Assembly (NCBI GenBank): GCA_029058705.1
Contig: JAIDXA010000124.1
Coordinates: 1-18,813, forward strand
Source: Paramuribaculum sp.
GTDB taxonomy: Bacteria > Bacteroidota > Bacteroidia > Bacteroidales > Muribaculaceae
Direction of reading: 5' to 3'
Length of the DNA stretch: 18,813 nt
Positions 6,502-14,592 of the stretch are shown one piece after another (within the stretch, counting starts at the first letter, position 1; each line of letters starts with the position of its first letter). The position numbers and the translations under genes were made by a program. The notes under the pieces were generated by a model. It searched no databases. It was not told where the DNA came from and saw only the letters and a list, made by a program, of their open reading frames with translations.

Positions 6502-6525
6502 ATAATTTTGCAAGATCTTGGCAAA
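6494..6525 (-). promoter_or_regulatory. Minus-strand promoter facing rfbC
   Basis: On the minus strand TTTG (6525-6522) is followed after 20 bases by TAAATTTG (6501-6494), a complete match to the Bacteroidetes pattern. It would make an RNA starting near 6490 that covers the 71-codon ORF and could read on into rfbC. Its -7 box lies one base from the plus-strand -7 box at 6503-6510. Confidence 0.55.
6503..6510 (+). promoter_or_regulatory. -7 box of the alternate glmU gene
   Basis: TAATTTTG followed by CAAG matches the -7 pattern seen at other promoters in this window. No TTG lies at the expected -33 distance, so it may need an activator. Transcription would start near 6517, about 24 bases before the chosen ATG. 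Confidence 0.5.
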
Positions 6526-6540
6526 CTAAAGCAATTCAAT

Positions 6541-7707
6541 ATGCGACACATTATATTAACAGATAAACCAGAGGTGGCGGCATCGCTTCTGCCGCTGACA
6601 TTCACACGACCGATCAGCGAGCTTCTGCTCGGAATCATGACCCTGCGCCAGAAATGGGAAATGCTTCTCGAGGGGGACTACAGTTATTCGACAGCCGACT
6701 ATCTGCGGGAGGTGTATCCGAACGCAAAGGCGGGCCCGGATTCACTGATAATCGCCTCCCACATTCTGCCGACGCCGGAGCTGGCGGACGCTGTCGCCCT
6801 TCTCCTTCCGGGAGAGGCTCTGACGGCCGGAGATGGCGGCGAGGTGATCGCCTCGTGCGGAGAGAATCCCGGACGTCTGCTCCCCTACCCCGGCAAGCTG
6901 ACCGAGATCACGCGCGCCTATCATCTGTTTCAATACAATGCAACGGCAATCGCCAACGACTTCGAACGCCTCGTGGAGCGGATGGAGTGGCGTCCGGTAA
7001 GCAAGACATGCACGGTTATCGGGACCTCGGCCAGAATCCTGATGGCCGAAGGCGCCAAAGCCGAAGGCGTCACCTTCAACACCGAAGGAGGCCCCATCTA
7101 CATCGGCCGGGACGCCGAAGTGATGGAGGGGTCGTGCCTACGCGGCCCGATTGCCATTCTCGACCGTTCGACGGTCAACATGCTAACACGCATTTATGGC
7201 GCGACGACAATAGGACGCCACTGCAAGGTCGGGGGCGAGATCAGCAACGTTGTGATCCACGACTATTCAAACAAGGCTCACGACGGATTTCTCGGAAATG
7301 CCGTAATCGGATCCTGGTGCAACCTCGGAGCGGGCTGCGTCGCATCGAACCTGAAGAACGACTACACGGAAATCAAGCTGTGGGATTATGCAAGCGGACG
7401 GTTTCAGCGGACCGGCCTTCAGTTCTGCGGTCTGATCATGGGCGACCATTCCAAAGCGGGAATCAACACGATGTTCAACACGGCCACGACGGTCGGGGTC
7501 GGGGTCAATATCCATGGAACAGGGTTTCCGCGCAACTTCGTCGGGTCGTTTTCCGAGGGGGGCGCCACCATGGGATTCAGCGAGGTCAGCCTCGCAAAAT
7601 TCCTCGGGACAGCGCGCCGGGTGATGGCGCGCCGCGATGTGGAACTGACTCCGGAAATGGAATCGCTTTTCACAACGCTCCATTCGATGACCGACGTCTA
7701 CCGGTAG
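6541..7707 (+). CDS. Alternate GlmU-type bifunctional enzyme (TIGR03991-like)
   Basis: The likely role is glucosamine-1-phosphate N-acetylation and UDP-GlcNAc synthesis for peptidoglycan and LPS, as for the divergent Bacteroidetes GlmU family. The 388-residue protein starts MRHIILTDKPEVAASLLPLTFTRPISELLLGI, with LLPLTFTRP and the TLRQKWE segment typical of that family instead of the classical pyrophosphorylase loop LxGGxGTRM. From about residue 185 a left-handed beta-helix of hexapeptide repeats follows (IGRDAEVMEGSCLRGPIAIL and onwards), with NTMFNTATTVGVG near the end. The ATG at 6541 is chosen because it matches the family start and lies after the -7 box; the frame is open back to 6427 through promoter DNA. 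The stop is TAG. No clear terminator follows. Confidence 0.85.
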   Translation: MRHIILTDKPEVAASLLPLTFTRPISELLLGIMTLRQKWEMLLEGDYSYSTADYLREVYPNAKAGPDSLIIASHILPTPELADAVALLLPGEALTAGDGGEVIASCGENPGRLLPYPGKLTEITRAYHLFQYNATAIANDFERLVERMEWRPVSKTCTVIGTSARILMAEGAKAEGVTFNTEGGPIYIGRDAEVMEGSCLRGPIAILDRSTVNMLTRIYGATTIGRHCKVGGEISNVVIHDYSNKAHDGFLGNAVIGSWCNLGAGCVASNLKNDYTEIKLWDYASGRFQRTGLQFCGLIMGDHSKAGINTMFNTATTVGVGVNIHGTGFPRNFVGSFSEGGATMGFSEVSLAKFLGTARRVMARRDVELTPEMESLFTTLHSMTDVYR

Positions 7708-7769
7708 GAATGGGACGCGATCGCCCGGAAATCAAAATGAAAAAAGAGAAATAATTCTACATTTTTATG

Positions 7770-7777
7770 TAATTTTG
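7770..7777 (+). promoter_or_regulatory. -7 box of asd
   Basis: TAATTTTG followed by CAACC lies 25 bases upstream of the asd ATG, in the 95-base gap after glmU. The -33 region lacks a clear TTG. This suggests asd has its own promoter and is not simply co-transcribed with glmU. Confidence 0.55.
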
Positions 7778-7802
7778 CAACCATAATCAAAACATACAGA
7801 CA

Positions 7803-8813
7803 ATGAACATAGCTATTGTAGGCGCCAGCGGCGCCGTGGGGCAGGAGTTTCTCCGCGTACTTGACGAACAGAACTTTCCCATCGACAACCTCAAACTTTT
7901 CGGTTCGAGCCGCAGCGCCGGCCGCACCTACAGCTTCCGTGGCAAAGACTACACAGTGACCGAACTGACCGACGATCCGGAACTTTTCCGCGACATCGAC
8001 ATCGCGTTCACTTCGGCCGGAGCCGGAACCTCGAAGAAATATGCATCGGTCATCACAGCCCACGGCGCCCTGATGATCGACAACTCGAGCGCGTTCAGAA
8101 TGGACGAGGATGTGCCGCTGGTCGTTCCTGAAGTCAATGGCGAAGACGCGTTCAACACCCCGCGCAACATCATTGCCAACCCGAACTGCACGACCATACA
8201 GATGGTCGTGGCGCTCAAGCCGATCAACGACCTCAGCCGCATCAGCCGCGTACACGTTGCCACCTATCAGGCAGCCAGCGGAGCGGGAGCGGCCGCGATG
8301 GATGAACTGATCGCCCAGTATGGCCAGCTTCAGCGCGGCGAAGAGCCCACAGTCGAGAAATTCGCCTATCAGCTCGCCTACAATGTCATCCCGCAGGTCG
8401 ATGTGTTTACCGACAACGGCTACACCAAAGAGGAGATGAAGATGTTCAACGAGACACGCAAAATCATGCACGCGCCTGATCTGAGCGTAAGCGCAATGTG
8501 TGTGCGCGTTCCGGTTATGCGCGCCCACAGCGAGGCTGTATGGGTCGAGACTGAAGAGGCGCTCGACCTTTCAACGGTGCGCAAAGCGTTTGCCGAGGCC
8601 GAAGGCCTCGTCGTTGTCGACAATCCGGAATCGAAATCCTATCCGATGCCACTGGAGGCTGCCGGCTGCGACCCGGTTTTCGTCGGACGCCTGCGCAAAG
8701 ATCTGGCCAACGAACGCGGACTGACATTCTGGATCGTCGGCGACCAGATCAAAAAAGGAGCGGCACTCAACGCCGTCCAGATTGCACAGTATATCCTCGC
8801 ACATAAAAAATAA
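7803..8813 (+). CDS. asd: Aspartate-semialdehyde dehydrogenase
   Basis: This enzyme reduces beta-aspartyl phosphate to aspartate semialdehyde with NADPH, the branch point to lysine and diaminopimelate (hence peptidoglycan), threonine and methionine. The 336-residue product has the N-terminal Rossmann motif GASGAVGQ (residues 7-14), the SAGAGTSKKYA segment, DNSSAFRMDEDVPLVVPEVN, and the active-site cysteine in NPNCTT (Cys129). The QAASGAGAAAMDEL segment and the C-terminal LRKDLANERGLTFWIVGDQIKKGAALNAVQIA are also typical. The antiporter gene starts 42 bases downstream, so the two may be co-transcribed. Confidence 0.95.
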   Translation: MNIAIVGASGAVGQEFLRVLDEQNFPIDNLKLFGSSRSAGRTYSFRGKDYTVTELTDDPELFRDIDIAFTSAGAGTSKKYASVITAHGALMIDNSSAFRMDEDVPLVVPEVNGEDAFNTPRNIIANPNCTTIQMVVALKPINDLSRISRVHVATYQAASGAGAAAMDELIAQYGQLQRGEEPTVEKFAYQLAYNVIPQVDVFTDNGYTKEEMKMFNETRKIMHAPDLSVSAMCVRVPVMRAHSEAVWVETEEALDLSTVRKAFAEAEGLVVVDNPESKSYPMPLEAAGCDPVFVGRLRKDLANERGLTFWIVGDQIKKGAALNAVQIAQYILAHKK

Positions 8814-8855
8814 AGGTTCCACACAGACGAGATTTTCCACAGCGCCATCGCCAGC

Positions 8856-11057
8856 ATGAGACTACTGTCCGTCGCCATTCCGGCCATACACCCGTTGGTA
8901 TCATCGCCAGTCTTGATCTTCCTGATCGTGCTGGCCATAATACTTCTGGTGCCCATGCTTCTGAACCGACTGAAGATTCCCCACGTCATCGGCATGATCG
9001 TCGCGGGGATCATCGTCGGGCCTTATGGCTTCAATATCCTGGCGCGCGACATGAGTTTCGAAGTGTTCGGCTCGGTCGGGATTCTCTATCTCATGTTTCT
9101 GGCAGGTGTGGAGATCGACATGTATCATCTCAAACGGAATTTCAGGCGTGGACTCATGTTCGGAGTCTTCACATTTGTCATTCCGCTTGTTGTCGGGGCG
9201 GCATCGGGTGCGACGTTTCTGCATTTCGACCTTCTGACATCGGTTCTTCTGGCGTCGATGTTCGCGGCCCACACGCTTCTGGCCTACCCGATCGTGTCGC
9301 GATTCGGGCTTACCACAAACCGGGCGGTTGTCATAGCGGTAGCCGGAACGATTTTCACCGTCTTAGGCTCGCTGCTTGTGCTTGCCGGAACGATCAGCGT
9401 GGCGAGCGACGGCCAGTTGAGCATACTCGCCATCCTGCGGCTGATCGGCGGTCTGGTTGTCTATTGCCTGACTGTTGTCTATGTCTACCCGCGCGTAACA
9501 CGATGGTATTTCAAGCGCTACAAGGATGCGATTCCGCAGTTCGTCTACATTCTGGCAATGGTTTTCCTCGCGGCTGAAACAGCGGCCTGGGTAGGACTGG
9601 AAGGAGTTTTCGGCGCGTTTTTCGCGGGGATCGTACTCAACAGATTCATCCCGGCCCGATCGTCGCTGATGGGGCGCATCGAATTTGTAGGGAACGCCCT
9701 GTTCATCCCCTACTTCCTGATCGGGGTCGGAATGATGATCAACATCGGCGCACTTTTCTCAGGATGGGACTCGCTCTATGTCGCCGCAGTCATGAGCATC
9801 ACGGCTATGACAGGAAAATGGCTCGCGGCATTCCTCACACAAAAAATGTTCAGGATGCAGTCTGTAGAGCGATCGATCATGTATGAGCTGTCGAACGCCC
9901 ACACGGCCGTTGCCCTCGCCGTTGTCACGATCGGTTTCAAGATCGGGATTTTCAACGCCACGGTTCTCGACGGAACGATTGTCATGATCCTGGTGACTTG
10001 CACCGTTTCGTCAATCGGAACAGCGCGCGCAGCCCAGAAGCTGAAGCTGCTTACCCTGTCCGACGCCCCGGCTGTCGACGAACAGGAAGCCCGCCGGCAA
10101 AAAATGGTTGTCAACACACTTATTCCTGTCGTCAATCCTATAAGCGCTCCAGAACTGGTCAGCCTTTCGATGATGATGCACGATTTCAAACCGGGAGGCC
10201 ACAACCATTTCTTCGCGCTGCATGTCAGGAACGACAACTCGGCGTCGTCGCGTGCCGTCGGACAGGCTTCACTCGACACCGCAGAACAGACGGCCGCAAG
10301 TCTCGATGTCCCGATCCAGACAATCGAACGCTATGATCTCAACTTTGTCACCGGCGTACTCAACACGATGGAAGAACGCGACATCAACGAAGTTGTCATC
10401 GGCCTGCACCGCCGCACGGCAGTGATCGATTCGTTTTTCGGCGAAAAACTCACCCAGCTGCTGAAATCGACAAACCGCATGATTGTCATTTCGCGCTGCT
10501 ATATCCCGATCAACACCATGCGGCGCCTTGTAATCGCGGTCCCGGACAAAGCGGAATACGAGACCGGATTTGTCCGCTGGGTCAAATGCGTCGGCAATCT
10601 CGGGCGTCAGTTAGGATGTCGCACTGTCTTTTTCACGACCGAGACCACCCGCCAGTCGATCGAGTCGGTTCTCAATTACGGAGGCTATGGCTTCCGGCGC
10701 GAATACCGTCTGATGGAGGAATGGGACGACATTGTGCTACTTGCCAACAAGATTATCGACGACGATCTTTTCATGGTCATCACAGCGCGCCAGACATCTG
10801 TTTCCTACGATTCGTCGATGGCATCGCTTCCTGAATTCCTGCGTCGGTATTTTTCTCTGAACAATCTGATAGTCATCTACCCCGAGCAGTTTGGCGCAGA
10901 AGCTGTAGTTCCGACAACCGGCGATGCGATAAACGCCAATGTCGAGAGTGTTCCATCGGTAATATGGCCTCGACTCATGAAACAGATCAACCGTCTGCAC
11001 GAGCTCAAGCGTCGCATTCTGAAAGGCAAACGCGCGCCACGAAAAATAGATCTCTGA
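8856..11057 (+). CDS. CPA2-family (Kef-type) cation:proton antiporter
   Basis: An inner-membrane monovalent cation/proton exchanger, probably for K+ or Na+ and pH homeostasis. The 733-residue protein has about 400 residues of membrane domain with roughly 12 hydrophobic helices. It includes the CPA2-like start IPHVIGMIVAGIIVGPYG, the FLAGVEIDMYHLKRN segment, and GLEGVFGAFFAGIVLNRF. The C-terminal 330 residues are soluble and look like two degenerate universal-stress-protein-like units (INEVVIGLHRRTAVIDSFFGEK and a second half ending at RLHELKRRILKGKR). No TrkA-N nucleotide motif (GxGxxG) was seen, unlike true KefB/KefC. Ion specificity cannot be read from sequence. A strong terminator follows at 11070. 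Confidence 0.88.
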   Translation: MRLLSVAIPAIHPLVSSPVLIFLIVLAIILLVPMLLNRLKIPHVIGMIVAGIIVGPYGFNILARDMSFEVFGSVGILYLMFLAGVEIDMYHLKRNFRRGLMFGVFTFVIPLVVGAASGATFLHFDLLTSVLLASMFAAHTLLAYPIVSRFGLTTNRAVVIAVAGTIFTVLGSLLVLAGTISVASDGQLSILAILRLIGGLVVYCLTVVYVYPRVTRWYFKRYKDAIPQFVYILAMVFLAAETAAWVGLEGVFGAFFAGIVLNRFIPARSSLMGRIEFVGNALFIPYFLIGVGMMINIGALFSGWDSLYVAAVMSITAMTGKWLAAFLTQKMFRMQSVERSIMYELSNAHTAVALAVVTIGFKIGIFNATVLDGTIVMILVTCTVSSIGTARAAQKLKLLTLSDAPAVDEQEARRQKMVVNTLIPVVNPISAPELVSLSMMMHDFKPGGHNHFFALHVRNDNSASSRAVGQASLDTAEQTAASLDVPIQTIERYDLNFVTGVLNTMEERDINEVVIGLHRRTAVIDSFFGEKLTQLLKSTNRMIVISRCYIPINTMRRLVIAVPDKAEYETGFVRWVKCVGNLGRQLGCRTVFFTTETTRQSIESVLNYGGYGFRREYRLMEEWDDIVLLANKIIDDDLFMVITARQTSVSYDSSMASLPEFLRRYFSLNNLIVIYPEQFGAEAVVPTTGDAINANVESVPSVIWPRLMKQINRLHELKRRILKGKRAPRKIDL

Positions 11058-11069
11058 TACCAATAACTG

Positions 11070-11106
11070 AAAAGCTGCATCAAAAACAGATTCTGATGCA
11101 GCTTTT
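11070..11106. terminator. Bidirectional intrinsic terminator
   Basis: AAAAGCTGCATC (11070-11081) and GATGCAGCTTTT (11095-11106) form a perfect 12-bp stem with a 13-base loop. A's on one arm give T's on the other in either direction. It lies between the ends of the convergent antiporter gene (stop 11057) and the minus-strand gene at 11129, so it can serve both. Confidence 0.85.
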
Positions 11107-11128
11107 CCGATTCCAAAGAAACTTTTTT

Positions 11129-11365
11129 TCACATTCCTGAATAAGAAAGGACAGTCGGACTCTTCACTTCCACCCCGAATTCACGCGCCCGCTGGAGAAT
11201 TGCCCGCGCGAGCTGCGGCCTGAGATTTTCAGGGCAATAACGGAAATAGGCTTCGGCGGCTCGCACGTGGGCGGCATCCGGCATTGGATATTCCCTCCGT
11301 TCAGGAAGTCCGTAAACCGAATCAGGAAGCTCCTTTTTTTCTTCGTATGAAAGACGGTCGTTCAT
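11129..11365 (-). CDS. Small conserved protein (DUF6582-like)
   Basis: The 78-residue soluble protein contains SVYGLPERREYPMPDAAHVRAAEAYFRYCPENLRPQLARAILQRAREFGVEV. The pattern GLPxxRxYPMPD...HVxxAxxxFxxC resembles a small domain common in Gram-positive and phage proteins, annotated DUF6582 as far as I remember. Its function is unknown. It starts 15 bases after the outer-membrane gene at 11381, so the two form an operon read toward the terminator at 11070. It has no signal peptide or membrane segment. Confidence 0.75.
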   Translation of the reverse strand: MNDRLSYEEKKELPDSVYGLPERREYPMPDAAHVRAAEAYFRYCPENLRPQLARAILQRAREFGVEVKSPTVLSYSGM

Positions 11366-11380
11366 GTGATCATGCCTGTA

Positions 11381-11899
11381 TTAGAAACTGATTCGTCCAC
11401 CGACCTGAAGCAGACCCTGAGCGCCGAATCCGAGTTCGCCGAAAAGCGTGAATGAACGGCTGAGGGGCACGTCGGCCCCGATAGGCGAAATCTGATAGGC
11501 GAAATAGCCTTTGTTGATATTGTCGCCATGTTCAGGCGAGATGTGTGTTATGTCCGCGCCGAGTCCGAGATGGGCATAAAGGGTCACCATGCTGTTGCGA
11601 TAGTAGTCGTAACGACCGTTGAGCATTATGACATGATAGTAGATGTCAGTGTCGGAATGCTTGAACGAACTGCTCGAAAACGTATAGGATGGGCCGATCC
11701 AGAAATTAGGAAGCACCTTGAAGTTCACTCCGACATTCAATGCCCCCCAGGCCGTGTTGACCTTTCCGAGATAATCGTGATAGTCGCACGCGTCCATAGC
11801 GGTGTAACCGCCGTAGCCGAACGTAAAATTGGCCTTCTGCGCGGCAGCGCCGGCAGTGATGCCCAGAAAGGCAATCAGACAAAGAATAATTTTTTTCAT
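11381..11899 (-). CDS. Outer-membrane beta-barrel protein
   Basis: The 172-residue product has a clear signal peptide (MKKIILCLIAFLGITAGAAA, with a cleavage site before QKANF). Alternating hydrophobic and aromatic strands follow, such as NFTFGYGGYTAM, ALNVGVNFKVLPNFWIGPSYTF, MVTLYAHLGLGADI and FTLFGELGFGAQGLLQVGGRISF, ending in the terminal aromatic expected of outer-membrane barrels. Size and layout fit small OmpX/OmpA-like porin-family proteins of Bacteroidales. No peptidoglycan-binding domain is present. It is first in a two-gene operon. No exact TAnnTTTG box was found upstream, so its promoter is unknown. Confidence 0.8.
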   Translation of the reverse strand: MKKIILCLIAFLGITAGAAAQKANFTFGYGGYTAMDACDYHDYLGKVNTAWGALNVGVNFKVLPNFWIGPSYTFSSSSFKHSDTDIYYHVIMLNGRYDYYRNSMVTLYAHLGLGADITHISPEHGDNINKGYFAYQISPIGADVPLSRSFTLFGELGFGAQGLLQVGGRISF

Positions 11900-11986
11900 A
11901 GTTTGACGGATTTGTGGGAAGAAATTATTTATTTGGGTTAGTTATCATATAACATCGGCAGCCTTTCAATTGTTGAACAAAAACAT

Positions 11987-11994
11987 TAACTTTG
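11987..11994 (+). promoter_or_regulatory. -7 box of the ybaK-aroC operon
   Basis: TAACTTTG followed by CAAAAC lies 21 bases upstream of the first ybaK ATG, with TTT (11964-11966) at a 20-base spacing as a partial -33 element. An in-frame TTG inside this box is therefore not a start codon. Confidence 0.6.
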
Positions 11995-12015
11995 CAAAAC
12001 AACGCTTTATCACTC

Positions 12016-12540
12016 ATGAGTGAACTTATGGGAAACAAAATCCAGAAAACCAACGCCGCGCGACTTCTTGACCGCGCAAAAATAAGCTATCGTCTCGTTC
12101 CTTATGAAGTTGACGAGACAAACCTGGCCGCCGACCACGTAGCGGAATCGCTCGGCGAGGATATCCGCCAGGTATTCAAGACAATCGTACTCCACGGTGA
12201 ACGAACCGGCCATTTTGTCTGTGTTCTGCCGGGCGACTGCGAGATCGACCTGAAGAAAGCCGCAAAAGTCGCAGGCGACAAAAAAGCAGAGCTGATTGCC
12301 ATGAAAGAACTGCTTCCCCTGACAGGATACATACGCGGAGGATGCTCGCCCATCGGCATGAAAAAGCCGTTCCCGACATTCTTCCACGCGACCGCCACGG
12401 ATTTTCCGGTCATCTATGTCAGTGCCGGAGTGCGCGGCCTTCAGCTTGAGATCAACCCTCAGGACCTGATAGACTACGTCGGAGCAGAAATCGCCGACAT
12501 TACCACGGCCACTGACAATCAAGAGGAGACCGGATCATGA
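12016..12540 (+). CDS. ybaK: YbaK-family Cys-tRNA(Pro)/Cys-tRNA(Cys) deacylase
   Basis: YbaK hydrolyses Cys-tRNA(Pro) mischarged by prolyl-tRNA synthetase. The product (174 residues from 12016) shows the family pattern KTNAARLLDRAKISYRLVPYEVDE, then ADHVAESLGEDIRQVFKTIVLHG, VCVLPGDCEIDLKKAAKVAGDKKAELI and the signature GYIRGGCSPIGMKKPFPTF. The conserved lysine of VFKTIVL and the GGCSPIG loop are present. ATG 12016 is chosen as the first ATG after the -7 box; 12028 (MGNKIQ) is a reasonable alternative. Its TGA overlaps the aroC ATG (ATGA), indicating translational coupling. Confidence 0.9.
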   Translation: MSELMGNKIQKTNAARLLDRAKISYRLVPYEVDETNLAADHVAESLGEDIRQVFKTIVLHGERTGHFVCVLPGDCEIDLKKAAKVAGDKKAELIAMKELLPLTGYIRGGCSPIGMKKPFPTFFHATATDFPVIYVSAGVRGLQLEINPQDLIDYVGAEIADITTATDNQEETGS

Positions 12541-13613
12541 ACAGTTTCGGTGAAATCTTCCGGCTGACCACCTTCGGAGAGTCGCACGGACCGGCTATCG
12601 GCGGTGTAATCGATGGAATGCCCGCAGGTCTGGAAGTCGACATAGAGTCCGTCCAGAAGGAACTCGACAGGCGGCGTCCCGGACAGTCGGCCATTGTCAC
12701 AGGGCGGCAGGAGTCTGACCACGTCACTTTTCTCTCCGGAATCTTCGAGGGGAAAACGACCGGCACACCGATAGGCTTTACGATAGCCAACACCGGCCAC
12801 CGGTCAAAAGACTATGAGAATCTGAGACACATATGGCGTCCTTCACACGCCGACATGACCTACACGATGAAATATGGCATCCGGGATCATCGCGGAGGCG
12901 GCCGTGCCTCGGCCCGCGAGACGGCAGCCCGCGTTGTCGGCGGCGCGCTTGCGCGGCAGGTTCTGTCGAGACACGGCATCACCGTCGCCGCCTATACGTC
13001 GAGTGTCGGTCCGGTCACCACTCCCCTCCCCTACTCGTCCATGTCGCTCGCATCGGCCTATGAAAACGATGCGAGATGCCCCGACAAAGGAGTGGCCGAA
13101 GAAATGATCAGACTTATAAAGGAAGTAAAGAAAAACGGCGACACCATTGGAGGGACCGTCACATGCGTGGTCAGCGGAGTGCCGGCCGGACTGGGCGAAC
13201 CGCTCTTCGACAAACTACAGAGCCGGCTCGCCGCAGCGATGCTCTCGATACCGGCGGCCAAAGGATTCGACTACGGAATGGGATTCGACGGCTGCGGATC
13301 GCTCGGAAGCGAGATGGCCGACACATTCATTCCTGACGGCAACGGAGGCGTCACGACCGCCACAAACCACTCCGGAGGCATCCAGGGAGGGATATCCAAC
13401 GGATCGGACATCTATTTCAGAGTCGCGTTCAAGCCAGTGGCCACGCTTCTCCGTCGGGTTGACACGACCGACGACTCCGGACAGCCGACACAGCTTCAAG
13501 CGCGCGGCCGCCACGATCCATGCGTCCTTCCCCGCGCAGTCCCGATTGTCGAAGCCATGACCGCAATGGTAATTCTCGACGCACTTCTAAAAAACCGAAC
13601 AACCAGACTCTGA
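12537..13613 (+). CDS. aroC: Chorismate synthase
   Basis: This enzyme makes chorismate from EPSP with reduced FMN, the last common step of aromatic biosynthesis. The 358-residue protein has the N-terminal signature GESHGPAIGGVIDG with catalytic His17, the second conserved histidine in RPSHADMTY (His104), and the GGGRASARETAARVVGGALAR motif. FDYGMGFDGCGSLGSE, NHSGGIQGGISNG and a GRHDPCVLPRAVPIVEAM C-terminus follow. Length is normal. It overlaps ybaK by four bases, and the radical SAM gene begins four bases after its stop, so the three are one transcript. No other aro gene is in the window. Confidence 0.97.
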   Translation: MNSFGEIFRLTTFGESHGPAIGGVIDGMPAGLEVDIESVQKELDRRRPGQSAIVTGRQESDHVTFLSGIFEGKTTGTPIGFTIANTGHRSKDYENLRHIWRPSHADMTYTMKYGIRDHRGGGRASARETAARVVGGALARQVLSRHGITVAAYTSSVGPVTTPLPYSSMSLASAYENDARCPDKGVAEEMIRLIKEVKKNGDTIGGTVTCVVSGVPAGLGEPLFDKLQSRLAAAMLSIPAAKGFDYGMGFDGCGSLGSEMADTFIPDGNGGVTTATNHSGGIQGGISNGSDIYFRVAFKPVATLLRRVDTTDDSGQPTQLQARGRHDPCVLPRAVPIVEAMTAMVILDALLKNRTTRL

Positions 13614-13617
13614 CATA

Positions 13618-14532
13618 ATGAACCGACTCGGATCACACGATGATTTCGCCACATTCCTCTCACGGTTTCTCGAGGGGAAACATCAGAAGATTTCTGTCAA
13701 CGCTGGACTATCGTGTCCAAACCGCGACGGCAAAAAGGGAACCGGTGGCTGTACATATTGCAACAACCAGTCTTTTTCACCGGCATTCGCAGGAGCGTTC
13801 CGCCCTGTTGCCGAACAACTGGAAAGCGGGAAACGTTTTTTTTCCGGAAAATATCCCACAATGCGTTATCTCGCCTATTTCCAAAGCTATACAGCCACAA
13901 ACTCTTCCACACCCCACCTGATGGACCTTTTCAGGCAGGCTCTTGACGTAGAAAACGTTGACGGACTCATCATCGGGACACGCCCCGACTGTATGTCCGG
14001 AGATCTGCTCGCAAACCTGAAGAGACTCGCCGAAAAACATTTTGTCATGGTCGAATATGGCGCCGAGACATCCAACGATTCGACGCTTGCAACCGTCAAC
14101 CGCTGCCATACATGGAGCGACACGGTCAATGCAGTAAACCGCACAAAAGAAGCCGGCATTCCTGTCGGGCTTCATCTTATAATGGGACTCCCCGGCGAAG
14201 GTGAAAAAGAGATCATGGAAACAATCGATGCCGTGAACGCACTTCCTGTCGACATAGTCAAATGCCACCAGCTCCAGCTGATCCGCGGAACGCGTCTTGC
14301 CGCACAGGTAGATTCGGGCGAAATAAACGTCAGGACATTCGAGGTCGACGAATATCTTTCGCTATGCTGCCGCATCATCGACCGGTTGCGGACGGATATC
14401 GCCATAGAGCGGTTCGTTTCGCAGTCGCCAGACGAACTGCTCATAGCTCCGCGCTGGGGACTGAAAAACTATCAGTTCACAGACCGGCTTAGAAAACTCT
14501 ACAATTCGGGCGTCTACCGCAAGGAGTTCTGA
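13618..14532 (+). CDS. YhcC-like radical SAM protein (TIGR01212 type)
   Basis: The 304-residue protein belongs to the YhcC-type radical SAM proteins, whose substrate is not firmly known. The Fe-S cluster cysteines appear as Cys33, Cys45 and Cys48 in SCPNRDGKKGTGGCTYC, which is wider than the classic CX3CX2C and typical of this family. Further family features are YLAYFQSYTATN, GLIIGTRPDCM, VEYGAETSNDSTLATVNR and GLHLIMGLPGEGEKEIMET. The C-terminus binds no obvious extra cluster. It is third in the ybaK-aroC operon, four bases after aroC. No terminator is evident before the next promoter at 14558. Confidence 0.88.
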   Translation: MNRLGSHDDFATFLSRFLEGKHQKISVNAGLSCPNRDGKKGTGGCTYCNNQSFSPAFAGAFRPVAEQLESGKRFFSGKYPTMRYLAYFQSYTATNSSTPHLMDLFRQALDVENVDGLIIGTRPDCMSGDLLANLKRLAEKHFVMVEYGAETSNDSTLATVNRCHTWSDTVNAVNRTKEAGIPVGLHLIMGLPGEGEKEIMETIDAVNALPVDIVKCHQLQLIRGTRLAAQVDSGEINVRTFEVDEYLSLCCRIIDRLRTDIAIERFVSQSPDELLIAPRWGLKNYQFTDRLRKLYNSGVYRKEF

Positions 14533-14557
14533 TCACTGCCCGTCGGAAAGTTTTTCT

Positions 14558-14565
14558 TATCTTTG
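14558..14565 (+). promoter_or_regulatory. -7 box of the flippase-like gene
   Basis: TATCTTTG followed by CAACC lies 27 bases upstream of the ATG at 14593. The -33 region has no clear TTG. An in-frame TTG inside this box is not a credible start. Confidence 0.55.
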
Positions 14566-14592
14566 CAACCGCAACCTCCACCAGACAGACCA

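Noticed and set aside
6654..7754. A 366-codon plus-strand frame overlapping the alternate glmU
   Set aside because: Arg- and Gly-rich low-complexity translation typical of an out-of-frame shadow; the hexapeptide-repeat enzyme in the other frame is clearly real.
7698..8528. A 276-codon minus-strand frame over asd
   Set aside because: Antisense shadow of asd; the translation is rich in His, Arg and Val and has no domain pattern.
11992..12015. A TTG start for ybaK at 11992, and likewise TTG 14563 for the flippase-like gene
   Set aside because: Both TTG codons are inside -7 boxes, so they cannot lie in the mRNA.
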